A DNA stretch of 64,000 nucleotides from Nostocales cyanobacterium HT-58-2 (GTDB taxonomy: Bacteria; Cyanobacteriota; Cyanobacteriia; Cyanobacteriales; Nostocaceae): NCBI GenBank assembly GCA_002163975.1, contig CP019636.1:4963501-5027500 (forward strand), given 5' to 3'. The notes under the pieces are model-generated. The model worked only from the letters and a program-made list of their open reading frames with translations. It did not search any database and was not told the DNA's origin. The position numbers and the translations under genes are program-made. Positions 1 through 8,639 of the stretch are shown one piece after another. Within the stretch, counting starts at the first letter, position 1. Each line of letters starts with the position of its first letter.

Positions 1-206
1 ACACGAATCATCTCCCTAGTTGACCAAGGGTTAATATTTAAAAATCGGCTTAATGAACTTGGGGATTTTATTTTACTATGTGCAGGTAATGGCTGTCCTT
101 GTGCCTCTAGGAATAACGCCAACATAGCTTCTAAATTATCTTTTTGATACTGCGTCGGCATCAATTCTTTTAGGCTGTAAACTAGTTCTTGGGCGTGGGC
201 AAGCAT
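1..206 (-). CDS. Transposase N-terminus, cut by window edge
   Basis: An open frame begins at an ATG on the minus strand (206-204) and runs out of the window without a stop, about 68 codons. It encodes MLAHAQELVYSLKELMP followed by a segment containing LSRFLN and WSTREMIR. The last two motifs resemble the N-terminal region of cyanobacterial DDE transposases of the IS4/IS701 type. The family assignment is by motif memory only. Whether the gene is complete cannot be judged here. Confidence 0.55.
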   Translation of the reverse strand, partial: MLAHAQELVYSLKELMPTQYQKDNLEAMLALFLEAQGQPLPAHSKIKSPSSLSRFLNINPWSTREMIR

Positions 207-705
207 TTTTCTTGCTTCTTATCGATCTACATTTCATGCCTTTTTTCTCATGTTTTAAGCTTCAAAAGCAAGCCTGACGATTTCATCTTGGTCATTTCCT
301 TGCTCATGACGCTCAAAGCATCATCCCAGCATTTTGTCATTCGCAAGTACGTAACAATGCTAGTTATTGAGTCTATTTAGCTACATATTTATTTTCCTCA
401 TACTTCTTCTGCTACTGTAACATTTTGCGCTGTTTATTCACTTTTTACGTGTTTACCCAACAAGGTGCAAGATATGAAAATACCCTTTTGGCATTGAGCC
501 GAGATTCTTGTAAAATCATGCAAGATGAGCTAAAAAAACTTACTCTGTCTAGGTTTCAAGCCTTCTCTTTCAAGAAACATTACATATTAGACTAGTAATT
601 TCACTATTGACATTAAATAAATTATCGAAAAAACCTTAAAACATATCATCTTTTGAGGGAGTCCCAAAATCTGCCTCTCAAATTTTGATACAAAGTAAAG
701 CCTCA
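207..705. other. Intergenic, no gene seen
   Basis: About 500 bp of AT-rich DNA between the partial transposase and the truncated ISAzo13-like gene. A short open frame on the plus strand has no ribosome binding site or recognisable product. Parts may be remnants of the flanking insertion sequences. Confidence 0.5.
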
Positions 706-1204
706 CTAATAACCTTGCATCCAATCAGCAGTTAATTTGGAAGAAACGAAGAATAAAAATAACTCGTTGTACTCAGGTATAAAAATGCCGTAGGGAATCA
801 GAGTCGTCTCGGTGGGAAAGTCGTGGTCTAATGAGGTAGTTGGCATTCGAGTTTTACCACCTCGGTCAAATTCTCCAATCTTGACTGCTACCTTCGCATC
901 AATGGATATCCGGAGAGTATGAGGGTCATTATCAGCTTCAGTATTAATTTGCTCGACTTGTTCAAAAATGGCTTCTGTTTCTGGAATCTTCTTGATAGGT
1001 TTGGTTTTAAGAACTCGTTTTAATGTATAACCCAAATCATTCAATCGTCGTCGAATTGTCTCTGATGAAGGTAGTTCTTTGTCACTGTAACCAAATTGTT
1101 CAATTAGTTGACGACGTACTTCACTGGCAGTCATGCGCGTATATAAGCGTGTACTCTTAAAGCTGGGGTCAGTTTGAGTTTGTGGATCTACTAATACCAT
1201 TTCT

Positions 1205-1756
1205 TTATAAAGCTGCGCTAAATAAAGCTTCAAGAATAAAGTCGTAAGAAGTGAGAGAGGAAATCATGGAAGGTGTAATTGCTTTGAGGACATCAGTTAA
1301 CTTCTGCTGTAGTTGTGTGAGGGTTTGACAATTTTCCCATTGGAGTTGAGATTTGAGAAATTCCCAAAACCGCTCAATTGGGTTGAGTTGAGGAGAGTGA
1401 GGAGGTTGAAAAATAGGGATAATGTTATCTGGATAATCGAGAGCTTTCGCTTTGTGAAAAGACCCTTGGTCGAACTGGATAACCGCGATATCATCACCAA
1501 GGTCAGCAGAGAGCAACTCCAAAAAGTTTTGAAAACAATCACTATTGAGGTAGGGGAACTCATAGAAAAAGCTGTATCCACTTAGGGGTTCTACGACTCC
1601 GTATAAATAAAAATTTTCACGTTGCCATTGGCTTAAACCCACGGGTTTAACTCCTTTAGCCGTAATTAAACGTCCTGCAATTGTCTTTAATCCTAAACGT
1701 GTTTCATCCTGGCACAAGTACCTCAATCGTTTACCCTCTCCAAACTCTTCCTGCAA
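1205..1756 (-). CDS. IS630 transposase, catalytic ORF B
   Basis: DDE transposase half of the IS630 element. The expected acidic residues appear in CQDETRLGL, VIQFDQGSFHKA and LNPIERFWEFLK, the canonical D-D-E order with the PIERFW signature. No normal start with a Shine-Dalgarno sequence is evident. The frame extends upstream to the A8 run at about 1777-1784 of ORF A, so this half is probably made by -1 frameshifting from ORF A. The stop codon TAA overlaps the duplicated TA target at the element edge. Confidence 0.85.
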   Translation of the reverse strand: MQEEFGEGKRLRYLCQDETRLGLKTIAGRLITAKGVKPVGLSQWQRENFYLYGVVEPLSGYSFFYEFPYLNSDCFQNFLELLSADLGDDIAVIQFDQGSFHKAKALDYPDNIIPIFQPPHSPQLNPIERFWEFLKSQLQWENCQTLTQLQQKLTDVLKAITPSMISSLTSYDFILEALFSAAL

Positions 1757-2318
1757 GAATTTGAATGCTAGAGGCAGTTTTTTTTAAAGTGAGATAGGCT
1801 TTCTGGGTGTTGTTTGGTGCTTTGAGGACGAGGCACTTTCAATTTCGCACCCAAACGCTTGCGAACAATTTCATAGACTGTTTTGTAGGCAAGTGAAAGT
1901 CCTAATTCGCTCTTGAGCCATTGTTGAATTTGACTATAGCTTTGAAACCCAGATGGTTCCTGCAACTTCTGTTTCAACCGTTCTAAGTCTGAACCACTTA
2001 TGCTCAGAACTTTCCCTGGTGCATGTTTTACTTCAAGTAAGCCCCTTCGTCCTTCATCTTTATACTTTCTCACCCAACGAGTTATGGTTGCTTCATCACG
2101 CCCTAAACGTTCTGCCAGCGATCGCCTGCTGCTGACTTGACCACTCTTGAGCCAGTAGAGCATTTGCAATCTTTCTTTGCTGCTTGCTGCTGTGGCATGT
2201 TTGAGAGCTTTCTCCAATTCTTCTTGACTTTCTGAAATCTCGATTTGGAATGGACGACTCATAACAAAATTACTCAATGCACCCATCTATAAGTTTGACG
2301 CAGTTTGGCGCATCTTCA
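1208..2318 (-). mobile_element. IS630-family insertion sequence
   Basis: A roughly 1.1-kb element with two overlapping-frame transposase ORFs, inserted in the ISAzo13-like gene. Its ends are imperfect inverted repeats: TAAAGCTGCGCTAAA on the left and, on the other strand at the right, TGAAGATGCGCCAAA. It is flanked by TA at 1206-1207 and 2319-2320, the expected IS630/Tc1 target duplication. The boundaries are supported because excision restores the interrupted reading frame perfectly. The intact ends and ORFs suggest a recent and possibly still mobile copy. Confidence 0.85.
1768..2286 (-). CDS. IS630 transposase, helix-turn-helix ORF A
   Basis: DNA-binding half of the IS630 transposase: SSRRSLAERLGRDEATITRW is a helix-turn-helix, followed by a second winged-helix-like segment with LSLAYKTVYEIVRKRLGAK. 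It ends at LSHFKKNCL. The mRNA there reads TTT AAA AAA AAC, an eight-A slippery run, and a -1 slip reads on as KKLPLAFKFLQEEF into ORF B. The start may be the first ATG (2286) or the downstream ATG giving MSRPFQIEIS (2262). Confidence 0.8.
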   Translation of the reverse strand: MGALSNFVMSRPFQIEISESQEELEKALKHATAASSKERLQMLYWLKSGQVSSRRSLAERLGRDEATITRWVRKYKDEGRRGLLEVKHAPGKVLSISGSDLERLKQKLQEPSGFQSYSQIQQWLKSELGLSLAYKTVYEIVRKRLGAKLKVPRPQSTKQHPESLSHFKKNCL

Positions 2319-2625
2319 TACAGAATTGGTATAACGATTTAATATCCTCCAGCAAGTTTGGTAATTTTGTTTCCACCCGCTTATGTCCACTACGCTCAAA
2401 ACCATCAATAAAAGGCTTACCACTCTCCAACTCCTGCATCCCTTTACGGATAGTGCGCCTATTCCATCCCAACTCACGTTCTACTAAAGTCTGCCCACCA
2501 ATTCCCAAACCTTTGACCACTTCTGCCATGAATTGTCGTCGGTCGCTTCCCTTGAGTTTTTTCGCTGTTTTGATGTAAAGAGATTTTAGGTTCTCGGTGA
2601 GTTGAATGACAGATTTTAGAGACAT

Positions 2626-2878
2626 GAGGTAGGCTGCACACTGAAATTATCTTTCTCTGATCATAGGATCAATCATTCTGTGGAGTTCTCTAGATGAATG
2701 TTCTGATTTTTCGTGCAGAATCTTACCATATAAATGCTACGTTTAGAATGAAATAGCCCTGTAATTTATAGGGTGCGTTACGGCTTAGATATCACGCACC
2801 CGAATGGACTACATTTTGAAGACTCTTATTCTTCACTGGATGACATCAAAATGTAAAAACTCTCACTTCAGCAGTGTA
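2626..2878. other. Intergenic with palindromic repeat
   Basis: Contains a copy of the dispersed palindromic repeat with arms GGTGCGTTA and TCACGCACC around 2769-2801. No gene is seen. Confidence 0.4.
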
Positions 2879-3355
2879 TTAGAATAACCCAGGAGTAATA
2901 GATCTAATGATTGCTGTGTATTCATCTAGCGTTAGGTTGTTGTTAAGTAGTTTACTACCTATTGCGGCTTGAACAGAATTAGCTGCTGCTTCTGGGAGTG
3001 GTAATGTTGGACCAGCAAAGAGTACTATAATTGGGGCTGAAAAATGAGTTATGGGATCTATATATGCAGATCCTTGAACTACATAAGTACCGTTCCCGTC
3101 TATTCCGGCTAAATATGTTCCTGATGGCGAAACTTTTTCAGCAGCAATAGAACTAACATAAGCACTAGGAGTAATATATGTAATTACACCTGAAAATCCT
3201 CCTCGTTCTACTGTGAATGTAGGTACCTGTGGTGCTACTTGTGCTGTTTGTGCTGATGCTGGAGTTATTCTATAAGTTGTAAAGCTAATGAAGCCGATGA
3301 AACAAAGACTTGCCTTTAAAAAAACACCAGCATAATGAGACAGTATGTTCCTCAT
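2879..3355 (-). CDS. Secreted protein of unknown function
   Basis: 158 residues. The N-terminus has a hydrophobic segment (VFLKASLCFIGFISF) followed by TPASAQTAQ, a good signal peptidase I site, so the mature protein of about 125 residues is exported. The mature part is rich in V, T, S and G, with no motif I recognise. Its last 20 or so codons (LTLDEYTAIIRSITPGLF) are duplicated at 3707-3772 at the end of a dead ABC-exporter gene. It may once have had a paralogue next to that exporter. Family unknown. Confidence 0.6.
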   Translation of the reverse strand: MRNILSHYAGVFLKASLCFIGFISFTTYRITPASAQTAQVAPQVPTFTVERGGFSGVITYITPSAYVSSIAAEKVSPSGTYLAGIDGNGTYVVQGSAYIDPITHFSAPIIVLFAGPTLPLPEAAANSVQAAIGSKLLNNNLTLDEYTAIIRSITPGLF

Positions 3356-3706
3356 AGAAAACCCTATGTCTTGATTAATTTATTGTTTTTTAGATGTTAT
3401 TTACGTAACCTTAGATAAACGGATTTTTAAGCTGTTGGCATGATTTTTATTATATAAGATATCTTGACAATAAAGGTATTTTTTTTGTCAAGATAAGTAC
3501 AATGAAAAAGACATAAATCTAGTAGTATAAAAGACCAAAGACTTGCAATAGTTATCTGTAATTAATGAAACACCAGGAATCTTTTTGCTCAAATTAATAC
3601 ACATAATTACACCTAATCGATTACCAAGTAATCGCAGATACTCAGAGCATAGCAAGTAAAATATCTTGATTTTGTTCTCCTGAGAAAATCAAAATCGAAA
3701 AGAAAT

Positions 3707-3772
3707 GTGCATTAGAATAACCCAGAAGTAATAGATCTAATGATTGCCGTGTATTCATCTAGTGTTAGGTTG
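3707..3772 (-). repeat. Partial duplicate of the secreted-protein gene 3' end
   Basis: This 66-bp stretch matches 2874-2939 with only about six differences. It encodes the same C-terminal residues (LTLDEYTAIIRSIT, then GLF and a stop). It abuts the broken ABC-exporter gene, so a deletion or recombination joined the two. It is a fossil, not a gene. Confidence 0.8.
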
Positions 3773-4145
3773 CCGTAGATAGTTTGATATTTATCTGGTA
3801 ATTGGGTGATAAATTTGTCTGCATCAGTAATTTGACAGGCTCAAACAATCTCTTCAAAACTAATATACTAATATGGGGATAACTAAATTGGAAATTCTCT
3901 AAAGTAGAGCGACTCCAAAAATTGGCTTATTGTGGTAATAAGACAACTTGTTGTCGCAAACATTCTAAAGATATATCTTGCTGATTATAATAACCATAGC
4001 AAATATTTCCTAATTGAGTTTTATATAAACCAGTTATCAATTTAGCTAAGGTACTTTTACCACAGCCAGATTTGCCAATCAAAGCAATTACTTGACCACC
4101 AGGGATAGTTACAGAAAAATCTTGTAATAAGAGGCTATTTATCAA
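3773..4145 (-). pseudogene. ABC exporter ATPase domain fragment
   Basis: The open part (3927-4145) encodes an ATP-binding domain start with the Walker A motif GKSGCGKST and Q-loop-like segment RQQVVLLPQ, then a stop. Similarity continues beyond it through stops and frameshifts: STLENFQFSYPHIS, then FEEIV-stop-ACQITDADKFITQLPDKY. This order matches the ATPase of peptidase-containing or HlyB-like exporters. The transmembrane part is missing upstream, replaced by the end of the collagen-like gene (4-bp overlap), and the ABC signature and Walker B are lost. It is non-functional. Confidence 0.8.
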
Positions 4146-6103
4146 GTATCAGCATCAGCCCCAATTTCACGGATACGTGGACGACGGGTGAAATCCTTGC
4201 CGTAAGGATGCGTAGTATCTGTTATCCCCGGCAGAGAAATAAATCCTTGTTCTACCTCTTCTAGAAATGTATCCCACGAACTGCGATGATCTGAGGAGGA
4301 ATTGTCCATATCATTGGCAAGTTGCCCTCCACCACGTTTGAGCAGTTCCCGCAACGCTCCAACAGCACCTGGCGGAATATGACGGAAATTAGCTGCTTTC
4401 CACATAGCAGCCAGTTCAAGGAGCGGCGCTAGATGATCATTGAGGTCCTGATTGTCATCATTCTCCCAGCCACGGTACTTAATGGTAGCTTCCTTGAGGA
4501 CTTTATCGAGCTGTTCCTCACCGGGAGTGAATGCCATTGATAGTTCTTGCTCAACCTGCCTGCCTTTGTATCCTAAGTATTCGGCGTTGGCTTTGGCGTA
4601 TTCGTATGCTAGTGTAGCGGTTTGCTTGGTCGCTCCTGCCTCAATCATTCCCCGAATTGTTGCTGACAGAGTGGCATCGCTTTCAGTACGAAGTATCATC
4701 AAAAGCCCAACAATTTCAGCCAAAGTTTCTGCGATATTTGGCAGTTTAATTCGTTCCCTTTGCTGACCCTCTTGAGTTAAATCAGCGTCTTCGATTTCAA
4801 TTTCAATTGGATATTTACCGCATAACGCATCTATTTGCTTGACCAAGTAAGACAAAAATCTTGGTTGATTGTGTATTCTAATTTTCCCACCCTCAGGATG
4901 AGTGAGAGTTCTCGGAACTTTGATAGGGTAGTCATCTATGCCGATGACATAATTGAATCGGCATTTTTCGGCTTCTAATTGAGCAATTCTTTGGAAATAC
5001 AGAATTGCTTGTGATTCGGTACCTTTAATGACGCTTATACGCTGTGAACCAAATATTGGTTGAATCACAGGGTTTGGCTCATCTTCTGATGCGTCCCTAA
5101 TTTCACAACTGAGAAAAATTGGTACCGAAATATTGACTACTTCCATTTTTCCTCCTGCTTCACCTGGCACGCCTGGAATTCCTTGCGGTCCTGGTGCTCC
5201 TGCAATTCCTTGTGGGTCCCTGGGTCCTGGTGGACCAGAAACGCCGGCTGGACCTGGTGGTCCTTGTAGCCCTCGCTCACCCTGCCGACCCGGAGCACCC
5301 GCAGGTCCTGGCGGTCTTTGCTTTCCTGGTAATCCCTGTAAGCCACGCTCGCCTTGAGGTCCACGCAATCCCTGCAAACCGCGATCGCCTCGTGGTCCTT
5401 GAAGTCCTCGTAGTCCTTGAGGTCCTCGCAATCCTTGAAGTCTACGTGGTCCTTGCAGCCCTCGTTCGCCCCGTTGTCCTTGCACTCCGCGTTCACCTCT
5501 GAGTCCACGTTCACCCTGTGGTCCCCGCAACCGCCCTATTTCACTGCGTCTGACAAAAAGCCCTAAAAGACTCAGCACTCTTGATAAATCTGCACCAAGT
5601 CTGTCAACTCCGTTCTCTACAGCATCAATCCTGCCTCCAAGCACTCGTAAGGTCGCGATACTGGCTGCTAAGGCTGCAACAGATGCTGCCAAGGAAGCAA
5701 TTTTTGCTACTGCTTCAACTGCCGTTGTCAATGCATTTCCAGCTTTTGAGGATGCAGCTGTTGCTAAATCATGAGCACCTACACCCACACCGTAAGCTTT
5801 GTTAGCAAGACTTCTGGCAGATTTCGCCGCTCCATTTGCATTTTCCGCAACACCTTTAGCAGTATTAGCTACCCCTTCAGCAACTGCGGCTTTTCTAAAA
5901 GCAGAGGCGACAGCATCTCGCAAAGGTCCTACTTCTGCAACAACAATTCCATTTGCTATTGGAGAGATTTGAGGGACAATAGAAGCCTCAGAGCGTTTGA
6001 CAGCTTTGGCTATAATTTTTTCTTCATCAATTTTTTTGAGCTTAGCAATTTCCGCCCGTAGCGCTGCTAATTCTGCTCGTAATTCTGCACAGCAATCAGC
6101 CAT
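4142..6103 (-). CDS. Collagen-like repeat protein
   Basis: 653 residues in three parts. Residues 1 to about 190: a charged coiled coil ([18 protein letters not shown]) and a long Ala-rich helical stretch. About 195-325: roughly 40 Gly-X-Y triplets ([10 protein letters not shown] type, many GLQ/GPR/GER), a collagen-like triple helix. About 330-653: a globular C-terminal region without a motif I know. No signal peptide or lipobox is visible. It is the last gene of a five-gene operon, overlapping the previous gene by 8 bp. Collagen triplets with an N-terminal trimerising coil occur in phage tail fibres and surface adhesins; an appendage or fibre role is inference. Confidence 0.85.
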   Translation of the reverse strand: MADCCAELRAELAALRAEIAKLKKIDEEKIIAKAVKRSEASIVPQISPIANGIVVAEVGPLRDAVASAFRKAAVAEGVANTAKGVAENANGAAKSARSLANKAYGVGVGAHDLATAASSKAGNALTTAVEAVAKIASLAASVAALAASIATLRVLGGRIDAVENGVDRLGADLSRVLSLLGLFVRRSEIGRLRGPQGERGLRGERGVQGQRGERGLQGPRRLQGLRGPQGLRGLQGPRGDRGLQGLRGPQGERGLQGLPGKQRPPGPAGAPGRQGERGLQGPPGPAGVSGPPGPRDPQGIAGAPGPQGIPGVPGEAGGKMEVVNISVPIFLSCEIRDASEDEPNPVIQPIFGSQRISVIKGTESQAILYFQRIAQLEAEKCRFNYVIGIDDYPIKVPRTLTHPEGGKIRIHNQPRFLSYLVKQIDALCGKYPIEIEIEDADLTQEGQQRERIKLPNIAETLAEIVGLLMILRTESDATLSATIRGMIEAGATKQTATLAYEYAKANAEYLGYKGRQVEQELSMAFTPGEEQLDKVLKEATIKYRGWENDDNQDLNDHLAPLLELAAMWKAANFRHIPPGAVGALRELLKRGGGQLANDMDNSSSDHRSSWDTFLEEVEQGFISLPGITDTTHPYGKDFTRRPRIREIGADADT

Positions 6104-6749
6104 GATTTAAGCTCCTAATAGCATTAGTAGCAGCAACAATATTAGATTTAATTTCATTGCAAGGAACACAACAATACCCTGGATATTGAGATGTTTCGCA
6201 GCGAATATAACCAGATGGACAATCATCATTGCAAGATACATGAAAATGCACCGGACAAGTTCCAGAATCTACGAGTAACTTTTGACCAGATTGAGAGGAA
6301 GTAATGGTGATTTCACATCCTAACCATTTCCATAGAAGAGATAATCTCACGTAACATTCTGTACGCATTTCATTAACAACAGTGCCATTGATTGAATAGC
6401 CATCACCAATTTTTAAAGGTTCACCACTGTATCTTTTAACGATTCCATATCCAGTATCATAATTACCAATTGTACCGTGGTCATCCCAAATCCCTGACAA
6501 TAAATATATTCCTGGAGGAATTTTTAATCCTTTTGGCACTTCTGGAGGAGCGTCAACAATAAAATCATGAGAAATTAATTCTAGACCTGAGTAACTTTTT
6601 TCAAAGCTTTGATGAAAAGTTTGATATTTTTCATTGCTCGTATTAACGTCTATAGGAAGTTGATTGGCTTGCGCAACAAAAATTTGTTCTTTTTTATTAG
6701 AAAAAGTCCATCTGACCACGCCTTTCTCTTTTTGTGCACAATAGCTCAT
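6096..6749 (-). CDS. Hypothetical protein with Cys-rich C-terminus
   Basis: 217 residues, no signal peptide. The central part contains KIPPGIYLLSGIWDDHG. The C-terminal 60 residues carry many cysteines (GTCPVHFHVSCNDDCPSG, RCETSQYPGYCCVPC), suggesting disulfides or metal binding. The gene overlaps the upstream gene by 4 bp (ATGA) and the collagen-like gene by 8 bp, so it is translationally coupled. No family recognised. Because of the coupling it is probably a partner of the collagen-like protein. Confidence 0.7.
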   Translation of the reverse strand: MSYCAQKEKGVVRWTFSNKKEQIFVAQANQLPIDVNTSNEKYQTFHQSFEKSYSGLELISHDFIVDAPPEVPKGLKIPPGIYLLSGIWDDHGTIGNYDTGYGIVKRYSGEPLKIGDGYSINGTVVNEMRTECYVRLSLLWKWLGCEITITSSQSGQKLLVDSGTCPVHFHVSCNDDCPSGYIRCETSQYPGYCCVPCNEIKSNIVAATNAIRSLNHG

Positions 6750-7321
6750 ACTTTATCTCCAATGCTTTGTCGCTCTTGAATAACAAATAAATGTTTCACT
6801 TGATTCTGTTCAATCAAAGACTTCCATTGAAAAATCTCAAATTTATCTGTCATTGAAGAAACTTTATAGTTAGATAGCATTTGTAAGAAGATAGCAGTCA
6901 AAAGTTGTTCAGCCCGATTATTGTAATTTGGGGTTAAACTTGGTAAGTCTGATTTTTGAATAATGACAAAATCAATATTTTGATAAACGTTAATTCCGAA
7001 ACAAGCTTGTATTGCTAAAAGATAATTTTGATAATTCGATTCTGACCAAAGATTTCCCTGACTAAAAAGGCTTGCTAAAAGAGGATTTTCTGATTGGGTA
7101 ATAAATCCTTGATAAGGAATAATTCCTTGAAAGAAATTAGGGGAAGTGAAAAGAAAACCACTTCCTATAAGATATCCAATTGAGCAATCACTAAAAGAAG
7201 TAATGAATCCATTAGCTAACAATTCACCAATCACTAAATTGGGAGAAGTTAATACACTTCCACTTGCCAGTAATTGACCAATCACTAAATTACTAGAAGA
7301 TATTTCGCTCCCGTTTATCAT
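6746..7321 (-). CDS. Hypothetical protein with N-terminal repeats and KSDL motif
   Basis: 191 residues. The first 90 are about four imperfect repeats of roughly 19 residues (SNLVIGQLLASG, PNLVIGELLANG, CSIGYLIGSG, NFFQGIIPYQG), likely a short beta-repeat stack. The second half has IIQKSDLPSLTPNYNNRAEQ, matching the IKKSDLTGVGLTP..NTAES segment of the first gene of the operon (8098-8427). This points to a shared domain. Four-bp overlaps couple it to both neighbours. Function unknown. Confidence 0.7.
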   Translation of the reverse strand: MINGSEISSSNLVIGQLLASGSVLTSPNLVIGELLANGFITSFSDCSIGYLIGSGFLFTSPNFFQGIIPYQGFITQSENPLLASLFSQGNLWSESNYQNYLLAIQACFGINVYQNIDFVIIQKSDLPSLTPNYNNRAEQLLTAIFLQMLSNYKVSSMTDKFEIFQWKSLIEQNQVKHLFVIQERQSIGDKV

Positions 7322-8094
7322 GCAATTCTTACTCCCAGCCCTCCAGTTATAGGCTGCAGAACTAGATATTGATTATTTCCTACGGCGATAACTTCATTAC
7401 GTGCTATACCATTAGCACAGCAAACAACAATATCATCGGAAGTTTTAGCTCCAATGCCATAGTTACTTTGGGTATAAAGCAAAATTCCAGTTATGATATC
7501 TCGTTTATTGGTAGTAGGATTTGCGTTCGCCATGTTTCCGGCGCCTATATTAGAGTTATAGTTGGCGTTACCATAAGGATTCATATTACTACTTCGCCAT
7601 TGGCTATTATATGAATAATCAATAGGAATAAACCCATAGCTGAAGGAATTTAAATCCCACCAAGATGGACGTTTTTCTGGTGTTAGTAATCCCAGAATCC
7701 AAAAGTATGAATTAGATATTGTGACAAATTTATATTCATTTCCTCCATTAATACTTGTAAAAGAAACTGGAGAATTTGTGTTTAAAGTGTTGCTATTATA
7801 AGCATATTCAGCGCTTGCATTACTACCTGAATGATTAGATGTATTCCATGCTGTCAGAAGTTGTTGATAAATAACTAGCCCGGAAGTAATACGAATTCTG
7901 AGATAATTTGTACCGTAAGTTTTCGTATTGTCTACTGTTTGAGAGTAGACTAAAATTCTGTCAGTTCCACCCGTATAATCATCAATTGGATTAGAGAAAC
8001 CTGCATTTAGAAAGGCTTGCTTGAGTGCATCAACAAAGGTGGATTGAGTAAAGTTAGCCGATAAAGTGCTATCAGTTCGTGTTGCTATTGCCAT
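7318..8094 (-). CDS. Hypothetical protein, possibly virion-like
   Basis: 258 residues, no signal peptide. The N-terminus (STFVDALKQAFLNAGFSNP) is helical; the rest is rich in Asn, Ser, Tyr and Gly, predicted beta. Such composition, with a paired small protein and a collagen fibre gene downstream, is reminiscent of phage tail or baseplate accessory modules, but no known domain is identified. It starts 3 bp after the stop of the upstream gene and overlaps the next by 4 bp. Confidence 0.7.
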   Translation of the reverse strand: MAIATRTDSTLSANFTQSTFVDALKQAFLNAGFSNPIDDYTGGTDRILVYSQTVDNTKTYGTNYLRIRITSGLVIYQQLLTAWNTSNHSGSNASAEYAYNSNTLNTNSPVSFTSINGGNEYKFVTISNSYFWILGLLTPEKRPSWWDLNSFSYGFIPIDYSYNSQWRSSNMNPYGNANYNSNIGAGNMANANPTTNKRDIITGILLYTQSNYGIGAKTSDDIVVCCANGIARNEVIAVGNNQYLVLQPITGGLGVRIA

Positions 8095-8097
8095 AAT

Positions 8098-8427
8098 TTA
8101 GTAATCATCTGGGTCTAAATCAGTGGAGTTATCAACTTTTTGAAAAGCAATTGTTTTCGGATATTGACGATAGTTTGAATTGTTCCGAAAGACGATGGAA
8201 GGGAATCCATCCTCAATTGTTATCTGCTGTTCTGGGTTGGATTCCTGGTTGGTTGCTGTTAAGGTCTTTTCCCACAGCTTAACCAGTGCGACGACCAGCG
8301 ATTCTGCTGTGTTGGTTGCTGCTGGTGTTAGTCCCACTCCTGTAAGGTCCGATTTTTTAATGGTGAGAATGTTCGCGTCTTGAGTCGCGTTTGTGCCGAA
8401 CACTTGCTGTAAAGTTGGTTCTGCCAT
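8098..8427 (-). CDS. Small hypothetical protein, first gene of collagen operon
   Basis: 109 residues beginning MAEPTLQQVFG. Contains ILTIKKSDLTGVGLTP followed by NTAESLVVALVKLWEK, which parallels a segment of the third gene of this operon. The C-terminus is acidic (STDLDPDDY). No signal peptide. The operon promoter should lie in 8428-8639. Function unknown. Confidence 0.7.
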   Translation of the reverse strand: MAEPTLQQVFGTNATQDANILTIKKSDLTGVGLTPAATNTAESLVVALVKLWEKTLTATNQESNPEQQITIEDGFPSIVFRNNSNYRQYPKTIAFQKVDNSTDLDPDDY

Positions 8428-8639
8428 AAGAAAAATGGATTAGTACTTAATCCGTTTTATACCGCATTCGTGACAACGTCAAAAACCCGCCAGTTTTGTT
8501 GATACTTGCGGGTCGAAGCCAGCAGTCTTATAGCAATTTGATACTATGAATTTAAAAGGTGGGTCCTTTGCGCCATCACCTACGACCCAACTGACCTAAC
8601 TCGAGCGATCGCGATCTTTAGCAGGATTGCAAAAACACT

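Larger units (their letters stand above)
706..2625 (-). pseudogene. ISAzo13-like transposase, split by IS630 and 3'-truncated
   Basis: The N-terminal part lies at 2320-2625 (starts MSLKSVIQLTENL, contains GWNRRTIRKGM and SGHKRVE). The continuation lies at 706-1207 (VDPQTQTDPSFKSTR, SIDAKVAVKIGEFDRGG, TSLDHDF). These are hallmarks of ISAzo13-type (Rhodopirellula-like DDE) transposases. Removing 1208-2318 plus one TA joins the halves exactly in frame, reading SLYQFC then KEMVLVDPQ. The C-terminal third is also missing: the frame ends shortly after SSKLTAD, where the family continues for another 100 or more residues. The gene is thus doubly dead. Confidence 0.8.

Noticed and set aside
189-380. 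63-codon plus-strand frame
   Set aside because: No ribosome binding site, no recognisable domain, and it overlaps the start of the partial transposase on the other strand.
5133-5514. Several long open frames overlapping the collagen repeats on both strands
   Set aside because: They are shadows created by the GGN-rich triplet repeats; only the 653-residue frame has a start context and operon coupling.
5200-5530. Regular repeats as a possible CRISPR array
   Set aside because: The period is 9 bp multiples encoding Gly-X-Y, with no constant repeat and unique spacer pattern.
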